Positions 52,464 to 62,326 of a DNA stretch of 63,635 bases are shown piece by piece. The DNA is from Streptomyces himastatinicus ATCC 53653 (GTDB lineage: Bacteria; Actinomycetota; Actinomycetes; Streptomycetales; Streptomycetaceae): contig NZ_GG657754.1 of the NCBI RefSeq assembly GCF_000158915.1, forward strand, positions 10,525,903-10,589,537, given 5' to 3'. The first letter of the stretch is position 1. Every line of letters begins with the position of its first letter. Made by a program: the position numbers and the translations under genes. The notes below the pieces were generated by a model. It made no database searches. It worked only from the letters and a program-made list of their open reading frames with translations, and was not told the origin of the DNA.

Positions 52464-54728
52464 ATGGCGGAGTATCTGAGCCCCGGGGTCTACATCGAGG
52501 AGGTCGATGCGGGCCCACGGCCGATCGCGGGGGTGAGCACCAGCACGGCCGGAATGGCCGGGGTCACCGTACGCGGCCCGTACACAGGCAAGCCCAAGCT
52601 CGTCACCAACTTCCTGGAGTTCCAGAACACGTTCGGCGGGTTCGTCCCCGAGCCGGACGCCCTGATCCGGGACACCTGGGCGGGGGATCCCGCCGAAGGC
52701 GGCCGCTGGTGGCTGTTCCCGCTGGCGGTCAAGGGGTTCTTCGACAACGGCGGCCAGCGCCTGTACGTCAAGCGCGTCGCGGCCAAGCAGGCCACCCCGG
52801 CCTCGGGCGTCCTGGGCCACGGCCTGGTGAGCCCGATCGCCGGTGACGCGGCCAAGGGCGCGACCCGCCTGGAACTCGGCCACCTGATCGGGTTCACCGG
52901 CGTGGGGCAGCAGGTCGAGATCTTCCGCGGCGACGACCAGCAGTCGATCCACACCGCCGGGGTCGCCGCCTACGATGCCACCGCCCACCGGATCGAACTC
53001 GACACCGAGCTGCCCGCGGAGGTCAGGACGGCCCGCGGCGACTATGTGCAGATCGGGACGCGCAGCGCGGAAGAGACCCTGGAGTTCGCCGCCGTCAGCC
53101 CCGGCGCGTGGGGCAGCGGCGTCCAGGTGCGGATCCAGCCCATGTCCGGTGCCGCGCTGCCGGTGCTGCCGGATCCGCAGGAGGGCGCGCTGTTCGTCAC
53201 GCAGCTGGCCGCGGACGCCGCCGCGGACAGCGAGACGGTCGAGGTGGCGGCGAGGACCGGGCTCGACCCCGACGACCTGCCCGCCGACGTCTGGGTGCAG
53301 ATCGGCACCGACCGGTTCAAGGTCCAGCTCAGCCAGCCCGCCGACGGGAAGGTGACGCTGACCCTGCCGTCCGGCACCTCGCATGCGGCATGGCGCAAGG
53401 GGCTGCTGGTGCGCCGCGTGCGCCGGGGCAACACCTCGGCCGGGCCCGCGCTGCGGGTCGGCGGGGCGAGCAGGCTGTACCAGGGCGCAGTCGTCCAGCT
53501 CGACGACGGCACCACCCTGACCATCCGCACCGTCCAGTCGGTCGCAGCGGACGTCGTCACCCTCGACGGCAACGTGCCCGGCACGCTGTTCGAAACCGAC
53601 CGGCTGCACCTGGTCGAGGCGCAGGTCGACGCGCGGTTCACCGATCCGTCCGGGGCCGCGGTGTCGGAGACGTACCGCAATCTGAGGCTCACCGGCGACG
53701 CGCCGTCGAACCTGGTGACCACCCTGGCAAGCCGCTCGCAGCTGGTGCGGGCGACCGCGCTGTCCGGGCTGTCCACCGACCCGGCGAAGTTCCCCGTGCC
53801 CGCGGTCGGCTCCTGGCTGACCCTGGCGGACGGCGACGACGCCTACGGAAGCCTGAGCGTGGCCGACTTCGTCGGCGAGGACGGCGGCAGCGGCAAGCGC
53901 ACCGGCATCGCCGCGCTGGAGGACATCGACGAGGTGGCCGTCTGCGCGGTGCCCGGCGTGTGGTCAGGGACGGTCGAATCGGCCCTGGTCACCCACTGCG
54001 AGCTGCTCCGGGACCGGTTCGCGATCCTCGATCCGCAGGACGGCCTGGACACCGAGGGCATCCAGGCGTTCCGCGAGCCGTTCGACACCAAGTACGCGGC
54101 GCTCTACCACCCGTGGCTGGTCACCCGCGACCCGTCGACGGGCCGCGACACCGAGGTGCCGCCGTCGGGCCACATGGCCGGGATCTACGCCCGCACGGAC
54201 GTGGAGCGCGGGGTGCACAAGGCACCGGCGAACGCCGTCATCCGGGGCATCCGGCTCACCGACGGCATCGCCCAGGACGTCACCAAGCGCCATCAGGACC
54301 TGCTCAACCCCAAGGGCATCAACGCACTGCGGTTCTTCCCCGGCATGGGCCACCGGGTATGGGGCGCGCGCACGCTCTCCTCGGACAGCTCGTGGAAGTA
54401 CGTCAGCGTCCGGCGGCTCTTCCTCTACCTGGAGGAGTCCATCGACGAGGGCACCCAGTGGGTGGTGTTCGAACCGAACGACGAGGCGCTGTGGGCCCTG
54501 GTCCGGCAGACCGTCACCAACTTCCTCACCACCGTGTGGCGCAGCGGCGCGCTCGCCGGAACCACCGCCGACGAGGCGTTCTTCGTCGCCTGCGACCGCA
54601 CCACGATGACCGAGGACGACCTCGCCAACGGCAGGCTCATCTGCGTCATCGGTGTCGCGCCGGTCTTCCCGGCGGAGTTCGTGATCTTCCGGATCCAGCA
54701 GAAGACCCGCGAGAACCAGCTCGCCTGA
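52464..54728 (+). CDS. eCIS tail sheath protein 1
   Basis: 754 residues. It begins EYLSPGVYIEEVDAGPRPIAG, the classical contractile sheath opening. The conserved C-terminal handshake part has NVIRGI-type ANAVIRGIRLTD, INALRFFPGMGHRVWGARTL, and YLEESIDEGTQWVVFEPND. Between them lies an inserted domain of about 300 residues (130-420), which makes it far longer than an average sheath and is probably exposed on the particle surface. It forms the contracting outer tube. Confidence 0.95.
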   Translation: MAEYLSPGVYIEEVDAGPRPIAGVSTSTAGMAGVTVRGPYTGKPKLVTNFLEFQNTFGGFVPEPDALIRDTWAGDPAEGGRWWLFPLAVKGFFDNGGQRLYVKRVAAKQATPASGVLGHGLVSPIAGDAAKGATRLELGHLIGFTGVGQQVEIFRGDDQQSIHTAGVAAYDATAHRIELDTELPAEVRTARGDYVQIGTRSAEETLEFAAVSPGAWGSGVQVRIQPMSGAALPVLPDPQEGALFVTQLAADAAADSETVEVAARTGLDPDDLPADVWVQIGTDRFKVQLSQPADGKVTLTLPSGTSHAAWRKGLLVRRVRRGNTSAGPALRVGGASRLYQGAVVQLDDGTTLTIRTVQSVAADVVTLDGNVPGTLFETDRLHLVEAQVDARFTDPSGAAVSETYRNLRLTGDAPSNLVTTLASRSQLVRATALSGLSTDPAKFPVPAVGSWLTLADGDDAYGSLSVADFVGEDGGSGKRTGIAALEDIDEVAVCAVPGVWSGTVESALVTHCELLRDRFAILDPQDGLDTEGIQAFREPFDTKYAALYHPWLVTRDPSTGRDTEVPPSGHMAGIYARTDVERGVHKAPANAVIRGIRLTDGIAQDVTKRHQDLLNPKGINALRFFPGMGHRVWGARTLSSDSSWKYVSVRRLFLYLEESIDEGTQWVVFEPNDEALWALVRQTVTNFLTTVWRSGALAGTTADEAFFVACDRTTMTEDDLANGRLICVIGVAPVFPAEFVIFRIQQKTRENQLA

Positions 54729-54759
54729 GCGCCCGACCGAGGACCGAGGAGAGGCCATC

Positions 54760-55215
54760 ATGCCGCCCGTCACCAGGGACGATCCCTACGCGTCATATAA
54801 CTTCCAGATCATCGTGACCAACGTCAGCGACGACGGGGTCGCGGTGAGCGGGTCCTTCACCGAGGTGAGCGGGCTGGAGCTGGAAGTCCCGCCGATCGAG
54901 TACCGCACCGGGAGCGAGGACATCACCGTCCGCAAGATCCCGGGGCTGAAGAAGTTCACCAACCTCACCTTCAAGCGCGGCATCACCGGCCACGTCGGCT
55001 TCTGGAACTGGGTGGTCGAGGCGCTCAACGGCAAGGTGCGGCGCACCTCCGGGTCGATCGTGCTGCTGGACGAGAACCGCCAGGAGGCCATGCGCTGGAA
55101 CTTCGACCGCGGCTGGCCGACCAAGTACACCGGCCCGACGCTCAGCGCCACCAAGAACGAGATCGCCATGGAGACCCTCGTCCTGGCGGTCGAGAAGCTG
55201 GAGATCGACGCCTGA
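54760..55215 (+). CDS. eCIS inner tube protein 1
   Basis: 151 residues, T4 gp19-like: YNFQIIVTNVSDDGVAVSGS, FTEVSGLELEVPPIEYRTG, LTFKRGITG, then RWNFDRGWPTKYTGP. It polymerises into the rigid inner tube inside the sheath. Expected to be made in high amount. The GAGGAGAGG upstream is strong. Confidence 0.95.
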   Translation: MPPVTRDDPYASYNFQIIVTNVSDDGVAVSGSFTEVSGLELEVPPIEYRTGSEDITVRKIPGLKKFTNLTFKRGITGHVGFWNWVVEALNGKVRRTSGSIVLLDENRQEAMRWNFDRGWPTKYTGPTLSATKNEIAMETLVLAVEKLEIDA

Positions 55216-55216
55216 C

Positions 55217-56710
55217 ATGGCCGGCGAAGCGCTTCCCGGCGTATCCCTGACGTCCGCGACCCGTGACCCCGGCGCGGAGCCGCTGCGCACGGACGTGGCG
55301 GCCTTCCTGGGCCGGCTCCGCCGCGGCCCGGTCGGCACTCCGGTGCGCGTGGAGAGCTGGAACGACGTCGTGGCCGCCTTCGGACCGCCGGACGGCGCCT
55401 TCGCCACCCCGTACGCACTGCGCGGCTTCTTCGAGAACGGCGGCCGCACCGCCTGGGTGCTCCGCGTGTCCGGGCCGGCGACCACGGCCCGGACCCGGTG
55501 GGCGGCCGGACCGCTGAGCGGACTGGCCGCCACGGGCTACCAGGTGGTCGCCACCAGCCCCGGCGCCTGGGCCAACGGCGTGCGCGTCGCCGTCCGCTAC
55601 CAGGCCAGCACGGTCGCCGGACCGCCCACAGTGGGCATCCGGGTCATGCCGCCCGACGAGCCGCCCGAGACCTTTCCCGGACTGCCGCTCGCCGACGTGG
55701 CCGACCGGCTGACCGCGTCCCGCTACATCCGGCTGCTCCCGGACGGGCCACCGCCACCGCCCGACCAGAACGGCCCGATCACGATGTCCTGGGACCTCAC
55801 GCTGACCGGCGGCACCGACGCGGCGCCCACCCGCGACGCGTACGCGGACGCCGCGACCGTACAGTCCGAACTGCCGGAACCGGCGCTGGTGGCGCTGCCG
55901 GACCTCGGCACCGACCTGTCCGGCACCACCCACACCGACCTGGTGCTCGAACTGCTGCGCGGCATCGAGCCGTTGCACGACCGGCTCGCCGTCCTGGACG
56001 TACCGCCCCGGCTGTCCTCCGTGGACGAGGCGGTCGGGTGGGCGGAGTCCCTGGTGGCCACCGGCGACAGCGGGCTGCTCGGCTGCGCCGCCGTCTACCA
56101 CCCGCCGCTGCGCGTCCCCGACGGGCACGATCTGCGGACCGTGCCGGCGTCCGGGCACGTCCTGGGCGTCATCGCCCGCCTCGACGGCGAGCGCGGCGCA
56201 CACCACACGCCCGCGAACGCCGTGATCCTGGAGGCGGTCGATCTCGCCGCCGAGTACCCCGAACCGCAGCAGCTCCGGCTGTTCGACGCAGGTGTAGACC
56301 TGATCCGGTGCACCCGCGGACGGGGGCTGATGGTGTGGGGCGGGCGCACCCTGTCCGCCGACACGCGCACCCGCTACATCGCCCACCGCAGGCTGGTGCA
56401 CCTGCTGGTACGGGCCATCCGGCGGGCGGCCGCACCGCTGGTGTTCGACGTCAACTCGCCCGAACTGCGGCTGACCCTGGTGCGGGCGCTGACCTCCGTC
56501 CTGCTGGCCGCCCACCGCGCCGGGGCGCTCGCCGGGGCGCGGCCCGAGCAGGCGTTCCGGGTGGTGTGCGACGACACCAACAACCCGCCCGAACAGGACC
56601 CGGGGCAGCTGGTCTGCGAGATCGAGGTCGCCCCTGCCGTCCCCATGGAGTTCATCCGGCTCCGGCTCGTACTCGGCCAGGACCGAGACCTGGAGGTAAT
56701 CGAGGCATGA
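55217..56710 (+). CDS. eCIS tail sheath protein 2
   Basis: 497 residues, shorter than sheath 1. LPGVSLTSATRDPGAEPLRT and LRGFFENGGRTAWVLRVSG open it; ANAVILEAVDLAAEY, GLMVWGGRTLSADTRTRYI and HRRLVHLLVRAIRRA are the C-terminal sheath core. A second sheath is also known in antifeeding-prophage loci. It may form the baseplate-proximal ring. Confidence 0.92.
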   Translation: MAGEALPGVSLTSATRDPGAEPLRTDVAAFLGRLRRGPVGTPVRVESWNDVVAAFGPPDGAFATPYALRGFFENGGRTAWVLRVSGPATTARTRWAAGPLSGLAATGYQVVATSPGAWANGVRVAVRYQASTVAGPPTVGIRVMPPDEPPETFPGLPLADVADRLTASRYIRLLPDGPPPPPDQNGPITMSWDLTLTGGTDAAPTRDAYADAATVQSELPEPALVALPDLGTDLSGTTHTDLVLELLRGIEPLHDRLAVLDVPPRLSSVDEAVGWAESLVATGDSGLLGCAAVYHPPLRVPDGHDLRTVPASGHVLGVIARLDGERGAHHTPANAVILEAVDLAAEYPEPQQLRLFDAGVDLIRCTRGRGLMVWGGRTLSADTRTRYIAHRRLVHLLVRAIRRAAAPLVFDVNSPELRLTLVRALTSVLLAAHRAGALAGARPEQAFRVVCDDTNNPPEQDPGQLVCEIEVAPAVPMEFIRLRLVLGQDRDLEVIEA

Positions 56711-57225
56711 CCCTGGATCCCCTGCCCAAATACCGCTTCCTGGTCACCCTCGACCCCGGCGACGCCTATCTGCCGCCCGCGCAGGCACTGCTGCTGCCGC
56801 TGGCCGCGTCGGGCGCGTTCCAGGAGGTCACCGGGCTCGGCGCGCAGCTGGAGGTGACGAGCTACCCGGAGGGCGGCCGCAACGACTCGGTCCACCAGCT
56901 GCCGCTGCGCCACTCCTGGAACCGCATCACCCTCAAGCGCGGCGTGGTGCGCGACCCGGGGCTGTGGTCCTGGTACCAGGCCGGGCTCGCCGACTCCCTC
57001 GGTGCCCGCCGCGACGGCGCGGTCATCGTGCTCGGCCCGGACGGAGTGCCCGGCGCGGCCTGGGCCTTCCACGGCGGGCTCGCCGCCAAGTGGAGCGGCC
57101 CGGATCTGCACGCGGAGCAGAACGCGATCGCCGTCGAGTCGCTGGAGATCGCCCACGAGGGGCTGACGAAGGTCCTTCAGGACACCGCGGCGAACGCCCT
57201 GTCGCGCCTGGGCCCGGGGAGGTGA
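56707..57225 (+). CDS. eCIS tube-like protein 2 (Afp5-type)
   Basis: 172 residues, ATGA overlap. YRFLVTLDPGDAYLPPAQ, FQEVTGLGAQLEVTSYPEGG, ITLKRGVVRD and AWAFHGGLAAKWSGP match the tube family, but it is more diverged than tube 1. Likely the tube initiator that joins the hub to the main tube. Confidence 0.88.
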   Translation: MTLDPLPKYRFLVTLDPGDAYLPPAQALLLPLAASGAFQEVTGLGAQLEVTSYPEGGRNDSVHQLPLRHSWNRITLKRGVVRDPGLWSWYQAGLADSLGARRDGAVIVLGPDGVPGAAWAFHGGLAAKWSGPDLHAEQNAIAVESLEIAHEGLTKVLQDTAANALSRLGPGR

Positions 57226-57230
57226 CCGGG

Positions 57231-57416
57231 ATGCCGAAGGTGACGATTCACCAGCTGGAGGTCCGGTTCCAGGTGGACGGCGACGACGGTGCCGTGTTCA
57301 CCCGCCTGTTCAACAAGCACATCCAGGCCTGGGCGAAGCTGTACGAGGAGCAGTGCGCCCGCGCCGAGCACACCAAGGCCGAACGGGGCTTCGGCGACGG
57401 GGAGGCCCCGCAATGA
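57231..57416 (+). CDS. eCIS small DUF5908-like protein (Afp6-type)
   Basis: 61 residues from the ATG at 57231, eight bases after GGGGAGG. Opens MPKVTIHQLEVRFQVDGD. Its size and place between tube 2 and the LysM hub match the small protein of antifeeding-prophage loci. Role unknown. Confidence 0.75.
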   Translation: MPKVTIHQLEVRFQVDGDDGAVFTRLFNKHIQAWAKLYEEQCARAEHTKAERGFGDGEAPQ

Positions 57417-58084
57417 GCGTCACTCCCGTGTCCTTCGCCCGCCAGGGCGCCGCCCGGGCCCGTCTGGAGATCGTCCGCCCGGTGATCGCCGACGAGCGGC
57501 AGCGGCGGATCCCGCTGCGGTTCAACCCCACCGACTACAAGCTCAGCAAGAGCAACACGTTCGCCGAGATCACCATCCCCGGCCTGGAGACCCCGCCCCT
57601 CCAGTACGTCCGCGGCGGCACCGAAACCCTCACCGTCCAGGCGCTGGTGGACACCTCCGACACCCTGGAGAACGTACGGACCGCCTACGTCAACGCGCTG
57701 CGCAACCTGCTGCGGCCCGACAGCCGCGAACACGCGCCACCGGTCGTCCGCTTCGTCTGGGACGAGGAGGTCTTCACCGGCGTCGTGGAGAAGCTCGACG
57801 TCAACTACCAGATGTTCCGCCCGGACGGGGTGCCGCTGCGCGCCATGCTGGACCTCTCGCTCAAGGAGTTCCGTACGGCCGCCGTACAGGTCGCCGAGAC
57901 ACCGCGCTCCTCGCCCACCGTGGAGAAGAGCTATGTGGTGCGCCGCGGCGACACGCTCAGCTCCATCTCCGCCGCGCTGTACCGGCGGCCCGACGCCTGG
58001 CGGGAGCTGGCGCGCGCCAATGGCATCAGCGACCCGCGCGACCTGCGGCCGGGCCGGGTGCTGACCGTGCCCCGGCTGCCGTGA
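57413..58084 (+). CDS. eCIS LysM hub protein (Afp7-type)
   Basis: 223 residues. IPLRFNPTDYKLSKSNTFAE is a strongly conserved opening of the family. A LysM domain is at the C-terminus (YVVRRGDTLSSISAALY, then ANGISDPRDLRPGRVLTVP). It links the baseplate hub with the tube, as gp53-like proteins do in phages. Confidence 0.92.
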   Translation: MSVTPVSFARQGAARARLEIVRPVIADERQRRIPLRFNPTDYKLSKSNTFAEITIPGLETPPLQYVRGGTETLTVQALVDTSDTLENVRTAYVNALRNLLRPDSREHAPPVVRFVWDEEVFTGVVEKLDVNYQMFRPDGVPLRAMLDLSLKEFRTAAVQVAETPRSSPTVEKSYVVRRGDTLSSISAALYRRPDAWRELARANGISDPRDLRPGRVLTVPRLP

Positions 58085-58094
58085 GGAGGGCGCG

Positions 58095-59276
58095 ATGAGC
58101 ACCCCGGCACCCGAGGTGGCCCCGCCCGACCGGTACGCGCCCGAGTTCGACGTGCGCATCGAGGGCCTGGAGATGGACCCGTCCACCAAGAACGACATCA
58201 TCGACATCAAGGTGAACCGGGACATCGACGAGATGTCCGGCTTCGATCTCACCTTGAACAATTGGGACGACGCCAACCTGCGGTTCAAGCACAGCGATTC
58301 GGCGAGCTTCCGGCTCGGCGGCCGGGTCTCGGTCCGGCTCGGCTACGCCGACAAGCTGCTCACCGTCGCCACCGGGACCATCTCCACGCTCAGCCCGAAG
58401 TTCACCGACGGCGCCTCGCCCACCGTCCAGGTCAGCGGCGTGGACGGGCTGCTGCGGCTGAAGGACCGCAAGCCCGCCGAGAACGAGACCAAGATCTACC
58501 GCAATCTGCCCGACTGGCGCATCGCCGAGCAGATCGCCCAGCGCAACCATCTGCGCATCGAGGTCACCAGGGAAGGGCCCACCCATGACCTGGTGGTGCA
58601 GAAGAACCAGGACGATGCCACGTTCCTGCTGGAGCGGGCCAAGCGGCTGGACTTCGACTGCTACATCCTGCCGGACGCGAAGACCGGCGAGGACACGCTG
58701 TACTTCATCAAGCCGACCGACGGCCGCGACGGCCGCCCGATCCGGGTGTACCGGCTGGCCTACGCACCGGGGCTGAGCACCGGCCCCACCGGGCAGCCCG
58801 CGGGGCTGATCCCCAACCTGATCGAGTTCACCCCGACGCTGACGGTGTCCCAGCAGGTCAGCAAGGTCACCGTGCGCGGCTGGGACCCCCGTACCAAACA
58901 GGCCATCGCGTTCACCGCGACCGCCGAGAACCTCCCCGCCGGGCAGAACACGGCCGACGGGCAGAGCGGGCCGCAGGTCGCCGAGTCCACCCTCCAGGGC
59001 CGCCAGGAGGTCATGGTCGACGCGCCCGTCGGCAGCGACCAGGAGGCCCGCGAACTGGCGATCAGCCTGCTGCGCGAGCGGGCGTACGAGTTCATCACCG
59101 CCACCGGCAAGGTGGCGGGCCTGCCCGAGCTGCGGCCCGGCGACAACCTGGAGATCTACGGCCTCGGCCGCCGCTTCTCCGGTACGTACTTCGTCAAACG
59201 GGTCGAGCACACCCTCAACACCAGCGGTTTCTTCACCCAGTTCACCGCACGGCGGATCCATCAGGGGGATCAGTGA
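58095..59276 (+). CDS. eCIS baseplate hub, gp27/VgrG N-terminal-like
   Basis: 393 residues: YAPEFDVRIEGLEM, DDANLRFKHSDSASF, RLGGRVSVRLGYADK, LLERAKRLDFDCYIL, ending with FSGTYFVKRVEHTLN. It forms the trimeric hub adaptor. In antifeeding prophage one protein (Afp8) includes both hub and spike; here they are two genes. Confidence 0.9.
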   Translation: MSTPAPEVAPPDRYAPEFDVRIEGLEMDPSTKNDIIDIKVNRDIDEMSGFDLTLNNWDDANLRFKHSDSASFRLGGRVSVRLGYADKLLTVATGTISTLSPKFTDGASPTVQVSGVDGLLRLKDRKPAENETKIYRNLPDWRIAEQIAQRNHLRIEVTREGPTHDLVVQKNQDDATFLLERAKRLDFDCYILPDAKTGEDTLYFIKPTDGRDGRPIRVYRLAYAPGLSTGPTGQPAGLIPNLIEFTPTLTVSQQVSKVTVRGWDPRTKQAIAFTATAENLPAGQNTADGQSGPQVAESTLQGRQEVMVDAPVGSDQEARELAISLLRERAYEFITATGKVAGLPELRPGDNLEIYGLGRRFSGTYFVKRVEHTLNTSGFFTQFTARRIHQGDQ

Positions 59277-59974
59277 CCATGAGGGGCACGCCACGCGCAC
59301 GCTCCACCGACAAGCGCTACTACGGCGTCGTCGAAGCGCTCGTCGTGGAGAACGAGGGCGACGACGAGGGCCAGGTCAAGCTGAAGTTCCCCTGGTTCGA
59401 CGACACCACCGTCACCGACTGGGTGCGGGTCAGCCAGCTGTACGCGGGCAACGGCTACGGATCGGTGTTCGTGCCCGAGAAGGGCGACGAGGTGCTCGTC
59501 GCCTTCGTCCACGGCGACATGCGCTACCCGATCGTCCTGGGCGGCCTCTACAACGGCGAGGACAAGCCGCCGACCGCCCGCACCGACGGCCGCGACCAGA
59601 AGATCATCCGTACCCGGCACGGCCACGAAGTGCTCCTCGACGACACCGAGTCCAAGGCCGCCGTACGGATCACCTCCGCCGCCGGACACGTGGTGGAGCT
59701 GGACGACCAGGGCAAGACGATCAAGATCACCGCGGCCGAGGGCGGCAGCGTCACCGTGACCGCCCAGGGCGACATCACCCTCAAGGCGCCGAAGGTGACG
59801 CTCGATTCGCCGTCCATCGACCTCGGCGGGGGTGCCACCGAACCCCTCGTCCTCGGCAACGCGCTGCTCCAGGCGTTCAACACCCACACCCACCCCTCCG
59901 CCGCCGGGCCGACCGGCCCGCCGACCCCGCCGCTCACCCCCGCCGTGCTGGCGAAGAAGGCGAGGACGGCATGA
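59273..59974 (+). CDS. eCIS spike protein, gpV/gp5-like
   Basis: 233 residues (GTG at 59273 overlapping the stop; ATG at 59279 also possible). OB fold (YYGVVEALVVENEGDDEG, VKLKFPWFDD, WVRVSQLYAGNGYGSVFVPE, GDEVLVAFVHGDMRYPIVLG) and then a beta-helix with AGHVVELDDQGKTI repeats. The C-terminal HTHPSAAGPTGPPTPPL is common at spike tips. Confidence 0.92.
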   Translation: MTMRGTPRARSTDKRYYGVVEALVVENEGDDEGQVKLKFPWFDDTTVTDWVRVSQLYAGNGYGSVFVPEKGDEVLVAFVHGDMRYPIVLGGLYNGEDKPPTARTDGRDQKIIRTRHGHEVLLDDTESKAAVRITSAAGHVVELDDQGKTIKITAAEGGSVTVTAQGDITLKAPKVTLDSPSIDLGGGATEPLVLGNALLQAFNTHTHPSAAGPTGPPTPPLTPAVLAKKARTA

Positions 59975-60384
59975 GCGAGGAGTTCCTGGGGACCGGCTGG
60001 CGGTTCCCGATCCTGCCCGACGCGTCCGGGCGGCTCGGCTACGCCATCGGCGAGGAGAGCATCGAGCACTGTCTGCGGGCCCTGCTGCTCACCGGCACCG
60101 GTGAACGCGTCATGCGGCCCGAACTGGGCACCCGCGCCCACGAGTTGCTGTTCGCGCCGGGCAGTGTGCAGAACCTGCGCGACCTGGAGCAGTCGATCGC
60201 CGCCGCCGTCCGCGACCACGAGCCGCGGGTGGAACTGGAGGAGGTCCGCGCCGAGGCCGATCCGGCCGACGAGTCGCGGATCACCGTCTCGGTGGTCTAC
60301 CGCATCCGGCGCAGCAACACCAAGGCCAACCTGGTGTTCCCGTTCTACACCGGACTCACGGGCCTCACCGGGGGGACGCCATGA
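59971..60384 (+). CDS. eCIS baseplate protein gp25-like
   Basis: 137 residues. LGTGWRFPILPDASGRLGYA, IEHCLRALLLTGTGERVMRP and ELGTRAHELLF are GPW/gp25 marks. It starts sheath assembly at the baseplate. ATGA overlaps on both sides. Confidence 0.95.
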   Translation: MSEEFLGTGWRFPILPDASGRLGYAIGEESIEHCLRALLLTGTGERVMRPELGTRAHELLFAPGSVQNLRDLEQSIAAAVRDHEPRVELEEVRAEADPADESRITVSVVYRIRRSNTKANLVFPFYTGLTGLTGGTP

Positions 60385-62326
60385 CGCTGCCCGCGCCGAA
60401 GCTGGACGACCTCACCTGGGCCGACATGATGGCGGCCATCCGCCGCCGCATCCCCGCCGAGTCCGACGGCACCTGGACGCTGCACGCGCCCGTCGACCCC
60501 GGCGTCACGCTCCTCGAACTCTTCGCCTACCTCCTCGAACAGCGGCTGTACTGGCTCGACCAGGTGCCGGACGCGCTCGTGGTCGCCATACTGCGCCTGC
60601 TCGGCCTCGAACCGCCGCGTCCCGCCCGTCCCGCCGCCACCGTGCTGCGCCTCGCCGCGAGGCAGGAGGACACCGCCGTACCCGTCGTCCCCGCCGGGAC
60701 GGCGCTGACCCGGGACCCCACGGGCCGGATCGTGTTCACCCTCGACCATGACGTGGCGGCCTTCCCGCTCGCCGAGGGCGGCGAGATCAGCGTGTGGACC
60801 GACCGCGACCGCACGGCCGACCTGCGGGCCCGCCGCGGCATCGCCCTGCTCGCGAGCGACGGCGCCCCGGCCCGGGCCCGGTTCACCCTCCCGCTCACCG
60901 GAGCGCACCCCGCGCCCGGCCCGATCAGCCTGCTGGCCGAGCTGGACGCGCCCGCCGCGTGCGTACCGTCGTGGCTGCCCGGGGCGGTCGACGGCGTACC
61001 GCCGCCCGCCGAGCTGACCTGGTCCTGGTTCCGGCCGGGCACGGACATCTCCGGCACGTTTGAGAAGGTCGAGGACGGTACGGCCGGGCTCCGGCGCTCC
61101 GGTGTCGTCAGACTGCACCCCCCGGCCGACTGGACCACACAGGACACCGGGCTCGAGGTGTCGACCCCGGCCGCCACCTACGCGGCCCCGCCCCGCCTGC
61201 TCCAGCTCGCCGTCAACGTGTCCGCCGCACACCACCGCACCCACCGCACCGCGGACGGTACCGACCTCCAGGAGCAGATCGGCGCCTGGCTCAGGCTGCC
61301 CGGACAGCATCTCGTCCTGCCGGACGCCGCCGACCGGCTCCTGGAGGCCACCCTGCGCCTGGCGGGCCAGGAGTGGCAGCCGGTGCCGGACTTCACCTTC
61401 GGCGCACCGGCCGACCGCATCTTCGTGCTCGACCGGGATGAGGGCGCGCTGGTGTTCGGCGACGGACTCACCGGGCGCGTTCCCCGGCCCGACCCGGACG
61501 TGCGGGTCGACTACGTCACCGGCGGCGGCAGGGACGGCAACGGCGGCATGACCGGCAACTGGCTCCCGGCCGCAGACATCCCGGCGGCGGAAGCGGTCTC
61601 CGCCGCCAACCTCGTACGGGCCGAAGGCGGCGCCGACCCGGAGACGGTCACCGAGGCGCGCCGCCGCGCGGCCGCGTCGCTGGGCGAGGTGACCCGCGCG
61701 GTCACCGCCGACGACTACGTCACCCTGGCCCGCACCACCCCGGGCGTCGCCGTCGCCCGCGCCTACCCGGCCCTCGGCGAGCACCCCGGCTTCCCGTGCG
61801 CCACCGTGCCCGGCGCGGTGACCGTGCACATCGTCCCGGCCGCGCCCCGGGCGACCTCGACCGCGAGGACTTCGTCGCCGCGCCGCTCCCCGACCCGGGC
61901 ATGCTGCGCGCGGTCGCCGCCCGCCTGGAACAGGCGCGGCTGCTCACCTCCGAGGTCTTCGTCCGAGGACCCCGCTACCGCGATGTCGCCCTGCGCGTCG
62001 ACCTGTCCGGCGACCCCGCCGACCGCACCCGCGTGGCCACCGCGGTCACCGCCGCGCTGCGCCGCTTCCTCGACCCGCTGGTCGGCGGCGACGACCAGGA
62101 CGGCTGGCCCTTCGGACAGCCGCTGCGGCCCTCGGCCCTGCTGCGCGCCGCGCAGCGGGCGCTGGGGGACCTCGCGGACATCGCCGCCGTCGGCGTCGGC
62201 CTCGACGGGACCGACAGCTACGAGGCGTGCGACGAAGTGCCGCTCGGCGCCGGGGAACTTCCCGTCCTGCGCACGGTCCGCACCCGGATCGTGCCCGCCG
62301 TCGAACCGGGGGAGGGGCTGGCATGA
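60381..62326 (+). CDS. eCIS baseplate J-like protein (Afp11-type), frameshift near 61850
   Basis: ATGA overlap at the start. The first 490 residues read well (VDPGVTLLELFAYLLEQRLY, FVLDRDEGALVFGDGLTGRV, AVTADDYVTLARTTPGVAVARAYP, AVTVHIVPAA), then the frame breaks at a CCCC run near 61850. Adding one C restores PPGDLDREDFVAAPLPD and the normal end RTVRTRIVPAVEPGEGLA at 62326, which overlaps the next start. A sequencing error is likely. The protein forms a baseplate wedge. Confidence 0.85.
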